Shown in pieces: positions 1-10,383 of a stretch of 16,392 bases of DNA. Position numbers and translations under genes: made by a program. The notes below the pieces were generated by a model. That model saw nothing but the letters and a program-made list of their open reading frames with translations, made no database searches and was not told where the DNA came from. The stretch is from Betaproteobacteria bacterium. GTDB lineage: Bacteria > Pseudomonadota > Gammaproteobacteria > Burkholderiales > Methylophilaceae. The stretch spans positions 1 to 16,392 of the forward strand of contig RFPQ01000003.1 in NCBI GenBank assembly GCA_009926035.1, read 5' to 3'. The stretch's first letter is position 1. Every line of letters starts with the position of its first letter.

Positions 1-138
1 TTTAATGTGGCTGAAGATAGAATTCAAAAGTTAGTTGTATGTTTTTTAGCTATATTAGAATTAGCAAGAGAGCGACTCATTAAAATTACTCAGCAAGAAA
101 GCTTTTCTCCTATCTACATTAAATTACAGATTAATTAA
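1..138 (+). CDS. scpA: Segregation and condensation protein A, C-terminal end (partial)
   Basis: Only the last 45 codons are present; frame 1 is open from the window edge to the TAA at 136-138. The tail contains FLAILELARERLIKI followed by a short extension ending IYIKLQIN, which looks like the C-terminal winged-helix end of the kleisin ScpA. In the known family this part binds the head of the Smc ATPase, forming the Smc-ScpA-ScpB complex that compacts and segregates chromosomes. The identification rests mainly on this motif and on scpB starting 3 bases downstream, the usual scpAB arrangement. The two are almost certainly co-transcribed. The N-terminus lies outside the window. Confidence 0.85.
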   Translation, partial: FNVAEDRIQKLVVCFLAILELARERLIKITQQESFSPIYIKLQIN

Positions 139-141
139 GCC

Positions 142-693
142 ATGACAGATTTAAATAACATATCGAAAATTAAACAAATACTAGAGGTAGCATTGCTAAC
201 AAGCGCCAATCCTTTATCTTTAGATGATTTGCAAAAATTATTTTCAGAAAAAATTGAGCGATCTACATTAAGAATGTTATTAGACGAACTTAAAACAGAA
301 TGGCAAGACCGCACTATGGAATTAGTCCTTGTCGCTTCGGGTTATCGATTTAAAGCAAGGGATGAATATTCAAGCTATCTCATGAGATTGAGCCCGGAAA
401 AAGTAGCTAAATATAGTCGTGCAGTAATGGAGGTATTGGCGATTGTGGCTTATAGACAGCCAGTCACGCGTGGCGAGATTGAAGAAATTAGAGGTGTTGC
501 ACTTAATCCTAATGCTATTAGACAGTTGCAAGAAAGAGACTGGATTGATGTGATTGGTCAAAAAGATGTTCCTGGGAGGCCTTCCTTATATGCGACAACA
601 AAACATTTTTTAAATGATTTTAATTTAAGATCTTTATCCGAGCTTCCTGATATCGAAAGCTTCCTCCAAAATGAAATTCCTTTGAATGTCTAA
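142..693 (+). CDS. scpB: Segregation and condensation protein B
   Basis: This 183-residue protein is the winged-helix partner of ScpA; as a dimer it binds the kleisin and regulates Smc ATPase-driven chromosome compaction in the cytoplasm. The hallmark core is clear: AIVAYRQPVTRGEIEEIRG at about residues 100-118, then the second winged-helix signature DVPGRPSLYATT at about 142-153. The N-terminal half (about 8-75) is the first, more variable winged-helix domain. The length is slightly below the common 190-200 residues, but both domains are present. ATG 142 follows the scpA stop by 3 bases and there is no clear Shine-Dalgarno sequence, so translational coupling to scpA is likely. rluB follows after 29 bases, a linkage common in proteobacteria. 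No smc gene is in view. Confidence 0.95.
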   Translation: MTDLNNISKIKQILEVALLTSANPLSLDDLQKLFSEKIERSTLRMLLDELKTEWQDRTMELVLVASGYRFKARDEYSSYLMRLSPEKVAKYSRAVMEVLAIVAYRQPVTRGEIEEIRGVALNPNAIRQLQERDWIDVIGQKDVPGRPSLYATTKHFLNDFNLRSLSELPDIESFLQNEIPLNV

Positions 694-695
694 CT

Positions 696-715
696 TTAAG
701 TCATTAAAGACTTAA
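696..715. repeat. Short inverted repeat between scpB and rluB
   Basis: Arms TTAAGTC (696-702) and GACTTAA (709-715) are perfect reverse complements around a 6-base loop. The repeat starts 2 bases after the scpB stop codon and fills most of the 29-base gap before rluB. The stem is AT-rich and not followed by a T run, so it is not a convincing terminator. It could be a weak mRNA hairpin separating scpB and rluB expression, or chance in an AT-rich genome. Confidence 0.3.
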
Positions 716-722
716 TTGCCCT

Positions 723-1693
723 ATGTGTTCACAAGATCAAGATTCAGCTAAAGACAGCAAGCAAACGAGCCCAACAAAAACTCAGCGTCTACATAAACTC
801 CTCGCTCAATCTGGCATTGGATCCAGGCGAGAGATGGAAAAATATATTGAAGCGGGTCGTGTACATGTAAATGACAGCGCAGCTACCTTAGGCCAATTGA
901 TTCATGAGCATGACATCATTAAGATTGATGGAAAAACCACCCATCTTTTCTTTGATTTAAAATTCCCTAAAATTCTTATCTACCATAAGCCTGAAGGTGA
1001 AATTGTTTCGGTAAGTGACCCACAAAAAAGAACCACAGTATTTTCAAAGTTACCAAGAATTAAAAATGAAAAATGGATTTCGATAGGACGTCTTGATATT
1101 AATACTTCAGGACTTCTTATGTTTACCACTTCAGGGGATCTTGCTAATCGCCTCATGCATCCTAAATTTGAAATTGAACGTGAATATGCTGTACGTATCT
1201 TTGGCGAGTTAACTGAAGAGCAAATATCAAAATTAAAATCAGGCGTTAAGTTAGATGATGGCCTCGCAAAATTTGATGAAATTCGTTATCAAGGCGGCGA
1301 AGGAGCTAATCGCTGGTATCAGGTCATATTGATGGAAGGTAGAAATCGAGAAGTTAGGCGTTTGTTTGAACATTTTAATTTACCGGTGAGTCGACTTATT
1401 CGAACCAGATTTGGGCCTGTGTCACTTCCATCTCGCGTAAAAAGAGGCATGATGTTAGAGCTTGAAGTTAAAGAAGTTGAAAAAATTTTAAAATGGCTAG
1501 ACATGCCTTTTTCGATGGTCAGCCGTAATGAAAGTCTCAATAAAGTTAAAGCGCGAAAAAAACATGCACATCCATCACCTTATGCCCCGAAAGTGAAGCT
1601 TGATCGAAAAGCTATGCTAGATAAAAAGATTAAAAAGATTGGAAAAAAACTAGTTAAGAGAAGAATCAGAAGTGACTCTGACATTAAAAAAAT

Positions 1694-1697
<4 letters not shown>
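723..1697 (+). CDS. rluB: 23S rRNA pseudouridine synthase RluB family
   Basis: This is a 324-residue enzyme of the RsuA/RluB/RluE/RluF class, predicted to isomerise a uridine in helix 80 of 23S rRNA (U2605 in E. coli). An S4 RNA-binding domain occupies about residues 21-68 (RLHKLLAQSGIGSRRE, then GRVHVN). The catalytic domain starts near 83 and has the motif GRLDINTSGLLMFT, with D125 the catalytic aspartate, then LMHPKFEIEREYAV and the GRNREVRRLFEH motif near 206. Residues from about 275 to 324 form a lysine/arginine-rich, low-complexity tail, a common RluB trait. ATG 723 is the best start: it precedes the S4 domain by about 20 polar residues, although no Shine-Dalgarno sequence is visible. 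The scpAB-rluB order supports RluB rather than RluE or RluF. The 3' end overlaps the convergent prmB end by 4 bases. Confidence 0.92.
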
Positions 1698-4082
<2,385 letters not shown>

Positions 4083-4085
4083 GAT

Positions 4086-4913
4086 TTAGATACCTCTAAG
4101 TAACTCGTTAATGCCTACTTTACCAAGTGTTTTTTCATCTACCTTTTTAACAATCACTGCACAGTAAAGACTATAAGAGCCATCTTTCGAAGGCAGGTTT
4201 CCTGAAACGACAACAGAGCCTTTGGGGATGCGGCCGTATGTTACTTCACCAGTTTCACGATCATAAATTTTAGTAGATTGACCAATATAGACCCCCATAG
4301 AAATCACTGCGTTATCTTCAACGATAACACCTTCAACCACTTCTGATCGTGCACCAATAAAGCAATTGTCACCAATAATAGTTGGACCAGCTTGAATAGG
4401 CTCTAATACCCCACCAATGCCTACGCCTCCTGAGAGGTGAACATTTTTACCAATTTGCGCACAGGAGCCCACGGTCGCCCATGTATCGACCATTGTGCCT
4501 TCGTCTACATAAGCTCCAATATTTACATATGAAGGCATGAGAACGACATTTTTGCCAATAAATGAGCCACGTCTCGCAATAGCATTCGGTACAACACGAT
4601 AACCGCCTGCTTTAAAATCTTCATCAGTGAAATTAGCAAATTTTGAATTTACTTTATCGAAGTAATTGGTATAACCACTCTTCATGACTTCGTTATCGTA
4701 GAGCCTAAAAGAGAGTAATACCGCTTTCTTAATCCATTGATGCGTTTCCCATTCTTGTGAATCTTTAATGCGTGTTGCTACTCGCAGTGATCCATTATTT
4801 AAACTATTAAGTACTTCATCAACAGTATCTTTAATTTCTTTTGGCGCATTTTTTGGATTGATTTCAGCTCTTATTTCAAAAGCATTTTCGATGATTGATT
4901 TTAATTGATCCAT
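4086..4913 (-). CDS. dapD: Tetrahydrodipicolinate N-succinyltransferase
   Basis: This 275-residue enzyme transfers succinyl from succinyl-CoA to tetrahydrodipicolinate, the committing step of the succinylase route to diaminopimelate and lysine. The N-terminal helical domain (about 1-100) is followed by a left-handed beta-helix of hexapeptide repeats (about 105-230). It includes the strongly conserved block [17 protein letters not shown], then [16 protein letters not shown] and [13 protein letters not shown]. The C-terminal strand segment [15 protein letters not shown] is also typical. Length is essentially that of E. coli DapD. A 53-base gap separates it from the upstream M48 gene, larger than its neighbours' gaps and containing an inverted repeat, so an internal promoter or processing site here is possible. 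The yffB start follows its stop after 3 bases. Confidence 0.97.
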   Translation of the reverse strand: MDQLKSIIENAFEIRAEINPKNAPKEIKDTVDEVLNSLNNGSLRVATRIKDSQEWETHQWIKKAVLLSFRLYDNEVMKSGYTNYFDKVNSKFANFTDEDFKAGGYRVVPNAIARRGSFIGKNVVLMPSYVNIGAYVDEGTMVDTWATVGSCAQIGKNVHLSGGVGIGGVLEPIQAGPTIIGDNCFIGARSEVVEGVIVEDNAVISMGVYIGQSTKIYDRETGEVTYGRIPKGSVVVSGNLPSKDGSYSLYCAVIVKKVDEKTLGKVGINELLRGI

Positions 4914-4945
4914 GAGAGTATATTTTTTTAAGTTAAAACAGTATT

Positions 4946-4966
4946 TTACATTAAAGTCTAATGTAA
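4946..4966. repeat. Inverted repeat between the M48 protease gene and dapD
   Basis: Arms TTACATTA (4946-4953) and TAATGTAA (4959-4966) are a perfect 8-bp inverted repeat with a 5-base centre. On the - strand it starts directly after the TAA stop of the M48 gene and ends 32 bases before the dapD ATG. There is no downstream T run and little G+C. It could be an operator for dapD or a weak mRNA hairpin. Position and symmetry are seen; function is inference. Confidence 0.35.
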
Positions 4967-5782
4967 TTATCGTGGTCGATTTGATTCATAGAGGGGCTTT
5001 AATTTGTAAGCAAGATCCGTGAGCTCTCGAATGCGGTTGTCATCAGATGGATGAGTGCTTAAAAATTCAGGTGGTTTTTTTGTATCTTGTCGTTTCATTT
5101 TTTCCCATAAGGTGACTGAAGCGAAAGGATTAAATCCTGATCTCGCAGCAAGCTCAAGGCCAATAGCATCAGCCTCTCTTTCTTGTGTACGGCTATTAGG
5201 GAGAGCAAAAAAGAGGGTAGTACCTAATGAAACTGCCTGCATTGTGGCATTGGCTCTATTTCGACTATTTGTATTAGAGATGTATGCAGCAAAACCAATC
5301 AAACCTAATTGCTGAACGGCTGCTGTCGACATTCTTTCCCGCCCGTGTTCACGAAGAGCATGAGAAATTTCATGCCCTATGACAGCTGCTAATTCATCAT
5401 CTGTAGCGTTTAGTTTTCGAATAAGGCCTGAGTACACCATGATTTTACCCCCAGGCATACAGTAAGCATTCACTTCATTACTGTCTTCAATATTTATTTC
5501 CCAAGCCCACTGGCTAGCTTCGGGCTTAAAATAAGTTGCGTTAGCAATGAGTCTATTACTAATTCTTTTAACGCGATTTACTTGAAAAGGATCAACGTTA
5601 AGTTTATTTTTTTTGCTTGCTTCTTGAAGTGCAGCTCGGTAGCCATCACTTGCCAGGCTTGCCACCATAGATTGGGGCATAAGTAAAAGCTGTTTTCTAT
5701 CGACACCTGATTGATTTTTTAAAGTAGTGGAAGCACAACCCGTGACAAGAAATGCTAAGAAAAATAAAACACTATATTTCAT
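4967..5782 (-). CDS. M48-family metalloprotease, putative lipoprotein (LoiP/BepA-like)
   Basis: This 271-residue zinc metalloprotease is predicted to be a lipoprotein facing the periplasm. The N-terminus [16 protein letters not shown] is a lipoprotein signal with the lipobox ending at C16; alanine at +2 (A17) suggests outer-membrane sorting. The catalytic motif is HEISH (137-141) with E138 catalytic, and the third zinc ligand lies in SRTQEREAD (E201 by analogy with HtpX). The sequence after it, [12 protein letters not shown], is typical of the M48C group (LoiP/YggG, BepA, Oma1-like). It has no TPR extension as in BepA, so it resembles LoiP in size. Such proteins degrade misfolded outer-membrane or envelope proteins; the substrate here is unknown. 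ATG 5782 lies 2 bases after the kup stop, so it is probably co-transcribed with kup. Confidence 0.9.
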   Translation of the reverse strand: MKYSVLFFLAFLVTGCASTTLKNQSGVDRKQLLLMPQSMVASLASDGYRAALQEASKKNKLNVDPFQVNRVKRISNRLIANATYFKPEASQWAWEINIEDSNEVNAYCMPGGKIMVYSGLIRKLNATDDELAAVIGHEISHALREHGRERMSTAAVQQLGLIGFAAYISNTNSRNRANATMQAVSLGTTLFFALPNSRTQEREADAIGLELAARSGFNPFASVTLWEKMKRQDTKKPPEFLSTHPSDDNRIRELTDLAYKLKPLYESNRPR

Positions 5783-5784
5783 TC

Positions 5785-7671
5785 TTAAAACAATACTTGG
5801 CTTCCTAATTCAACCACCCGGTTAGGAGGAAGTTTAAATTGATTGGTAATTGTTTCCGCACTTCTAAATAAACCGATAAATAGTTTCTTTCTCCAATAAT
5901 TCATGTTGTCTTTTGGTGTAGCTAATAAAATTTCCTTGCCAATAAAATAAGAGCTATTCATTGGATCAATGTTGACGCCATTTTTCACACATAATGCCAA
6001 GTCTTTCGGTAAATCAGGCTCATCTTTAAATCCATATTTCACAGTGACTTTGTAAAAGTTGTAAGGTAGTTTTTCAACAGTTACTAGATCTTTTGTAAGT
6101 GAGTGAGGATAGTCCATAAACATTACAGTCAGAATAATAACTTTTTCATGGATCACTTTATTATGTTTAAGGTTATGGAGAAGCGCATGAGGAACACCTT
6201 CAGGATTAGGCGTCATAAATATTGCAGTACCTTCCACACGAGGTGGCGGGTTAGCGCCTATAGATGAAATAAATGAATTAATTTCAATGGCTTCACCTTT
6301 TAGTATTTTATATAGTAGTGCGCGGCCTTTTTTCCAGGTAGTCATTAAAACAAAAAGAATGCAGCCGATTAAAATTGGGAACCAACCACCATCGGGTATT
6401 TTTAAAATATTGGCACTAAAAAATGCAAAATCGATCATTAAAAAAATTGCCATAAAAATAACTGTTTTAATGGAGTTCCATTTCCACACTTCATAGAATA
6501 CAAAGCTCGCTAAGAGCGTTGAGATTACCATGTCACCTGTGACTGCAATACCGTAAGCGCCTGCAAGATTGCCTGAGCTTTTGAAAGTCACCACTAAAGC
6601 CATTACTGAAATCATTAAGAGCCAGTTAATTCTTGGGAGATAAATTTGTCCCTCTTGATTTTCGGAAGTATGTTCGACGTGCATTCTTGGCAAGAATCCT
6701 AATTGAAGTGCTTGCCTTGAAACTGAAAAGGCCCCAGTGATCACAGCTTGTGAAGCGATGATTGCAGCGAGCGTTGCTAAAATAATAAGAGGAATACCAA
6801 GAAATTCAGGCGCCATGAGATAAAAAGGATTTTTAATATTTTCAGGGTTGCTAATAAGTAATGCACCTTGTCCAAAGTAATTTAATGTAAGTGCTGGAAG
6901 CACAAAAATAAACCATGCAAGTCTAATAGGATGTTTGCCAAAATGTCCCATGTCTGCATAAAGCGCTTCAGCACCTGTTACAGACAAAACGACAGCGCCC
7001 AAAGCTACAAATGCCACCATAGGTGCTAATTGGAAGAAATGAAATGCATATAAAGGATTAATCGCATAAAGCACATGAGGCTCTTGTGCAATATTCATAA
7101 GACCCAATAATGCAAGTGACAAAAACCAAAAAAACATAATGGGACCAAAGAGCGCGCCTACAACATTTGTTCCTTTACTTTGTGCATAAAATAAAATAAA
7201 CAGTACTACAAGAGTTATTGGAATAATAAGATGGCTTAAGGAAGGCGCTACAACCTCAAGACCTTCAATCGCAGATAAAACAGAAATTGCAGGTGTAATC
7301 ATTCCGTCTGCATAAAACATACAGGCCCCAAGAATACCTAAAATAATAATCCAATTTCTTTTATTCCCGCCCGGCGCATTTTTATTGGCAAGAGAGAGTA
7401 AAGCCATAATCCCGCCTTCACCTCTATTATCAGCACGCATGATAAAGGCTACATATTTCACTGACACAATCATAATGAGCGACCAAAAGATAAGCGAAAG
7501 TATGCCTAGAACGTTAAATTGAGTAAGTTCAACTGGATGTTTGCTTAAAGAAAAAACTTCTTTCATGGTATATAAAGGACTTGTGCCAATATCACCAAAT
7601 ACGACACCTAAGGCTGCTAACGAAAGAGTAGTTATTGAGGCTTTATGATTATTTTTTTTGATATCTTCCAT
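5785..7671 (-). CDS. kup: Low-affinity potassium uptake protein Kup
   Basis: This 628-residue inner-membrane K+/H+ symporter of the KUP/HAK/KT family has the usual length (E. coli Kup is 622). The signature GVVFGDIGTSPLYT lies at about residues 23-36. About twelve hydrophobic membrane segments follow up to roughly residue 450, with KGTNVVGALFGPIMFFWF and GTGD-like loops such as GIAVTGDM in between. A cytoplasmic C-terminal domain occupies about 470-628. K+ uptake by this family is constitutive and not ATP-driven. ATG 7671 follows the xseA stop by 35 bases with no clear Shine-Dalgarno sequence. Codons 5-7 contain a run of eight A residues (7652-7659 on this strand), a potential slippage point. 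The M48 protease gene follows after 2 bases. Confidence 0.97.
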   Translation of the reverse strand: MEDIKKNNHKASITTLSLAALGVVFGDIGTSPLYTMKEVFSLSKHPVELTQFNVLGILSLIFWSLIMIVSVKYVAFIMRADNRGEGGIMALLSLANKNAPGGNKRNWIIILGILGACMFYADGMITPAISVLSAIEGLEVVAPSLSHLIIPITLVVLFILFYAQSKGTNVVGALFGPIMFFWFLSLALLGLMNIAQEPHVLYAINPLYAFHFFQLAPMVAFVALGAVVLSVTGAEALYADMGHFGKHPIRLAWFIFVLPALTLNYFGQGALLISNPENIKNPFYLMAPEFLGIPLIILATLAAIIASQAVITGAFSVSRQALQLGFLPRMHVEHTSENQEGQIYLPRINWLLMISVMALVVTFKSSGNLAGAYGIAVTGDMVISTLLASFVFYEVWKWNSIKTVIFMAIFLMIDFAFFSANILKIPDGGWFPILIGCILFVLMTTWKKGRALLYKILKGEAIEINSFISSIGANPPPRVEGTAIFMTPNPEGVPHALLHNLKHNKVIHEKVIILTVMFMDYPHSLTKDLVTVEKLPYNFYKVTVKYGFKDEPDLPKDLALCVKNGVNIDPMNSSYFIGKEILLATPKDNMNYWRKKLFIGLFRSAETITNQFKLPPNRVVELGSQVLF

Positions 7672-7695
7672 GAGTGCCAGAGTATTTTTAATTCA

Positions 7696-7720
7696 ATCTA
7701 AAATTATTAATTTTTAAGAT
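7696..7720. repeat. AT-rich hairpin over the xseA stop codon
   Basis: ATCT (7696-7699) and AAAATT (7700-7705) pair with AATTTT (7709-7714) and AGAT (7717-7720) around a 3-base loop, leaving two bases bulged. The xseA stop codon (7709-7707 on the - strand) lies at the loop. There is only one G-C pair, so this is at best a weak structure between xseA and kup. Confidence 0.25.
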
Positions 7721-8933
7721 CTGAAATAGTTGCATCAGCTTGTCCATGGTTCAATTGAATACGAATTTTATCATCAAGCTTTAACTGGTTTGCATTATTT
7801 ACAATCTGACCATCAACATTTGTGATAATGGAATAGCCTCTTGATAAAACAGCATGAGGGCTTAAATGATCTAAGTTTAATTTCAATTTATTGATATTTA
7901 AACGATATTGGATCATTGTATTTTTCATGCTCTGATTAATCCTTTGTATATATTGATGAATCTGTTCCTTTTGTCTTTGAATTTGTTGTCGGGGTGATAT
8001 AAGGCGTTTCTCTAGATAGTCAATTTTCTGCATCAATTCTCGAATTAAGCCAGCCATCACTTTATTTAATTGATTTTTGTATACTTGAATTGTTTTGATT
8101 AGTTCGACTGTATGGCTTGTGACAAGTTCAGCAGCTCCTGTGGGTGTCGGAGCCCTGAGGTCAGATACAAAATCAGCTATCGTTGTATCAGTCTCATGAC
8201 CAACACCCGTAATAGTAGGTATTTTGGATGCAACAATTGCTCGAGCTACAATTTCTTCATTAAAAGCCCATAAGTCTTCAATCGAACCTCCACCTCGCGC
8301 AAGAATGAGCACATCACATTCCATTCTGATATTTGCAGTTTCAATAGCTTTTACAATCGCTAGAGGTGCCTCTTTGCCTTGAACGAGACTTGGGTATATA
8401 AAGATTGGAATATGAGGACTCCGTCGTTTAAGGGTAATAAGAATATCTTCAATTGCAGCACCGGTCGGTGAAGTAATAACCCCAATAGATTTGGGAAATT
8501 GAGGGATGAGTTTTTTGCAAGAAGTTTCAAAAAGACCTTCTTTAAGGAGCTTTTCTTTTAATTGATTAAAGGCTTCCGATAAAAGCCCAGTGCCTGCAAG
8601 CCTAATCAGTTCAATATTAAGCTGATATTCTCCGCGAGCTTCATAAAGTCCGATAAAGCATTTCGCTTCAATTTTTTCACCATTTTTAGGAACCCAATCA
8701 GCAACCATATTTTTATTTTTAAACATGGTACAGCGCACTTGAGCTTCATCATCTTTAAGGGAAAAATACCAATGTCCGGAAGATGCGCTTATAAAATTAG
8801 AGATTTCGCCTGAAATCCAAAATGAGGGAAAACTTTGCTCAAGAAGCTCCCTGACGAGGCGGTTAATTTCTTTAACAGAAAAAACCTTGGCTTCGTTAGG
8901 TTTGGAGCTATTTATTGGTGTTGAATTAATCAA
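7707..8933 (-). CDS. xseA: Exodeoxyribonuclease VII large subunit
   Basis: This 408-residue protein is the large subunit of exonuclease VII, which with XseB degrades single-stranded DNA in both directions to oligonucleotides in repair. The N-terminal OB-fold covers about residues 17-110, with ISGEISNF and HWYFSLKDDEAQVRC. The catalytic domain shows SPTGAAIEDI, ARGGGSIEDLWAFNEE and GVGHETDTTIADFVSDLRAPTPTGAAE. A long coiled-coil region (about 275-350) precedes a short beta C-terminus. The start is TTG 8933: no ATG, GTG or other TTG lies in frame between the upstream stop and the OB-fold. No Shine-Dalgarno sequence is visible. A TATAAT box lies about 30 bases upstream on this strand. No xseB is in view. 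It is the first gene of the seven-gene - strand run. Confidence 0.95.
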   Translation of the reverse strand: MINSTPINSSKPNEAKVFSVKEINRLVRELLEQSFPSFWISGEISNFISASSGHWYFSLKDDEAQVRCTMFKNKNMVADWVPKNGEKIEAKCFIGLYEARGEYQLNIELIRLAGTGLLSEAFNQLKEKLLKEGLFETSCKKLIPQFPKSIGVITSPTGAAIEDILITLKRRSPHIPIFIYPSLVQGKEAPLAIVKAIETANIRMECDVLILARGGGSIEDLWAFNEEIVARAIVASKIPTITGVGHETDTTIADFVSDLRAPTPTGAAELVTSHTVELIKTIQVYKNQLNKVMAGLIRELMQKIDYLEKRLISPRQQIQRQKEQIHQYIQRINQSMKNTMIQYRLNINKLKLNLDHLSPHAVLSRGYSIITNVDGQIVNNANQLKLDDKIRIQLNHGQADATISDLKN

Positions 8934-8960
8934 ACTAGGGGGATATCCGTTACAATTATC

Positions 8961-8980
8961 TTCATTATAGAGTTAATGAA
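8961..8980. repeat. Inverted repeat in the xseA/dsbB divergent promoter region
   Basis: Arms TTCATTA (8961-8967) and TAATGAA (8974-8980) are perfect over 7 bases with a 6-base centre. The left arm overlaps the TATAAT box proposed for xseA. The placement suits an operator, but no regulator can be named from the sequence. Confidence 0.35.
8964..8969 (-). promoter_or_regulatory. Probable -10 element for xseA
   Basis: A perfect TATAAT is read on the - strand at 8969-8964. Transcription starting about 7 bases downstream would leave a leader of roughly 20-25 bases before the xseA TTG start. No good -35 hexamer is found at 16-18 bases spacing, so the call is tentative. It lies inside an inverted repeat, which could indicate control. 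Confidence 0.4.
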
Positions 8981-8981
8981 T

Positions 8982-8999
8982 AATTAAAGAGCTTTAATT
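8982..8999. repeat. 18-bp dyad covering the dsbB start codon
   Basis: Arms AATTAAAG (8982-8989) and CTTTAATT (8992-8999) are perfect over 8 bases with a 2-base centre (AG). The right arm runs into the TTG start codon of dsbB at 8998-9000. As DNA it is a compact palindromic site; as RNA the inner bases would loop and a 6-bp stem could mask the start. Both roles are inference. Confidence 0.4.
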
Positions 9000-9498
9000 G
9001 AAGAAATTTTTTTTATCACATAAACAAGCCCATTTATTTGCTTTTTTTGCTGCTTATTTTTTAGTTGCATTAGCACTGATCATTCAAAAAAAATTTAATC
9101 TCGATCCTTGTCCTTTATGCATTACACAAAGGATTATTTTTATGGTGTTAGGACTATTCTTTTTGATTAATGCATTTATTAAGCCAACATATTTAATGAG
9201 AACACTCTCTTTAGTCGTTTTATCTATAACCTCAATTATAGGGATGGTATTTTCGTTTAAACATATTCTGATTCAATCGAAGGCGATTGATGTTCCTAAT
9301 GAATGTGGCGTTGACTTAAATTATATGTTTGAAAATTTCCCATTTTCAAAAGCTTTGAATTTGCTTTTTAAAGGGACTGGTGACTGCTCGCATATTGATT
9401 GGACTTTATTGAGCCTCACAATTCCCCAGTGGGCTTTCATTGGGTTCATATCCTTTTTTGTATACACCGTTCTTTTATTTCGGATGAATGTAAAGTAA
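8998..9498 (+). CDS. dsbB: Disulfide bond formation protein B
   Basis: This 166-residue inner-membrane protein reoxidises periplasmic DsbA and passes electrons to quinone. Four membrane segments lie at about 13-30, 46-62, 68-88 and 140-160. Both cysteine pairs are present: C38 and C41 in DPCPLC, and C103 and C130 in the second periplasmic loop. R45 and the IPQWAFIGF motif near 140 are also conserved. TTG 8998 directly follows an in-frame TAA, and the next methionine is at residue 49, so TTG is the only start that keeps the first membrane segment. A purine stretch AAAGAG lies 7 bases upstream. The stop overlaps the cysM ATG by one base (TAATG), suggesting coupled translation. No dsbA is in view. 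Confidence 0.95.
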   Translation: MKKFFLSHKQAHLFAFFAAYFLVALALIIQKKFNLDPCPLCITQRIIFMVLGLFFLINAFIKPTYLMRTLSLVVLSITSIIGMVFSFKHILIQSKAIDVPNECGVDLNYMFENFPFSKALNLLFKGTGDCSHIDWTLLSLTIPQWAFIGFISFFVYTVLLFRMNVK

Positions 9499-10379
9499 TG
9501 CAATTAGAAAATTTTATTGGTAATACACCCCTCGTTACTTTGCAGCGCATGAATGGAAATTTAACCAGCGCGATTCACCTTAAATTAGAAGGTAATAATC
9601 CCGCAGGCTCAGTAAAAGATAGAGCTGTATTTTCTATGATTCATAACGCTGAATTAAGAGGCGACATTAAACCTGGAGACACACTCATTGAAGCTACATC
9701 TGGGAATACAGGTATAGCGCTTGCCATGGTGGCTGCGATGAAGGGCTATAAGATGATTTTGGTTATGCCAGAAAATCAAACCATCGAAAGACGGCAAACC
9801 ATGAAAGCGTTTGGCGCAGAACTCATTCTAACTTCGCAAGAGGGAAGTATGGAGTTTGCAAGAGACACCGCATTAAAGATGCAAAAAGAAGGCAAAGGTT
9901 TTGTATTAGATCAATTTAGCAATCTTGACAATCCCAAAGCGCATTACGAAGGCACAGGTCCCGAAATATGGAAAGATACAAAAGGTCGTGTCACTCATTT
10001 TATTTCGAGTATGGGCACCACAGGTACGATTGTAGGTACTTCAAAATTCTTAAAAGAAAAAAATAAAGATATTCAAATCATTGGTGTCCAGCCAGAAGAA
10101 GGTTCTCAAATTCCAGGGATACGTAAGTGGCCAGAAGCCTATCTACCTAAAATTTATAATCCAAAAAATATTGATCGGATTGAATATGTCTCACAGCGAA
10201 ATGCAGAAGAAACCGCAAGAAAACTTGCAAAGGAAGAAGGTATTTTTTCTGGAGCATCTACTGGTGGTGCCCTTTATATCGCTCTTCAAATTGCGAAAGC
10301 AAACAAAGATGCTGTGATCGTATCAATTGCTTGTGATCGTGGCGACCGCTATTTATCTTCTAATTTATTTCTGAGTTAA
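9498..10379 (+). CDS. cysM: Cysteine synthase B (O-acetylserine sulfhydrylase B)
   Basis: This 293-residue pyridoxal-phosphate enzyme makes cysteine from O-acetylserine and sulfide or thiosulfate. K40 in NPAGSVKDR is the Schiff-base lysine. The substrate loop TSGNTG is at 67-72, the phosphate-binding loop is SMGTTGT (near 176) and GASTGG lies near 262. The motif GSQIPGIRKW near 204-213 marks CysM rather than CysK. The start is ATG 9498, which overlaps the dsbB stop. The frame stays open to about 9399, but that upstream part overlaps dsbB and the family N-terminus begins with the LENFIGNTPL block, so the longer form is rejected. It is followed after 4 bases by the exonuclease gene. Co-location with dsbB (thiol chemistry) may be incidental. 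Confidence 0.95.
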   Translation: MQLENFIGNTPLVTLQRMNGNLTSAIHLKLEGNNPAGSVKDRAVFSMIHNAELRGDIKPGDTLIEATSGNTGIALAMVAAMKGYKMILVMPENQTIERRQTMKAFGAELILTSQEGSMEFARDTALKMQKEGKGFVLDQFSNLDNPKAHYEGTGPEIWKDTKGRVTHFISSMGTTGTIVGTSKFLKEKNKDIQIIGVQPEEGSQIPGIRKWPEAYLPKIYNPKNIDRIEYVSQRNAEETARKLAKEEGIFSGASTGGALYIALQIAKANKDAVIVSIACDRGDRYLSSNLFLS

Positions 10380-10383
10380 AGCT

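Noticed and set aside
4917..4922. TATACT as a -10 box for dapD on the - strand
   Set aside because: It ends only 3 bases before the ATG, so transcription would start inside the gene, and there is no -35 match.
5055..5315. Open frame on the + strand inside the M48 protease gene
   Set aside because: It is antisense to a gene with clear motifs (HEISH, EREAD) and has no recognisable domain.
8966..8984. A + strand promoter for dsbB
   Set aside because: TATAGA and AATAAT resemble -10 boxes, but neither has a -35 element at a usable distance. Some promoter must exist, but I cannot place it.
9399..9497. A longer form of cysM starting upstream at TTG 9399
   Set aside because: The extra 33 residues overlap dsbB in another frame and precede the family N-terminus LENFIGNTPL. 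ATG 9498 overlapping the dsbB stop fits better.
10081..10317. A 78-codon frame inside cysM
   Set aside because: It lies out of frame within a well-supported gene and its protein has no recognisable features.
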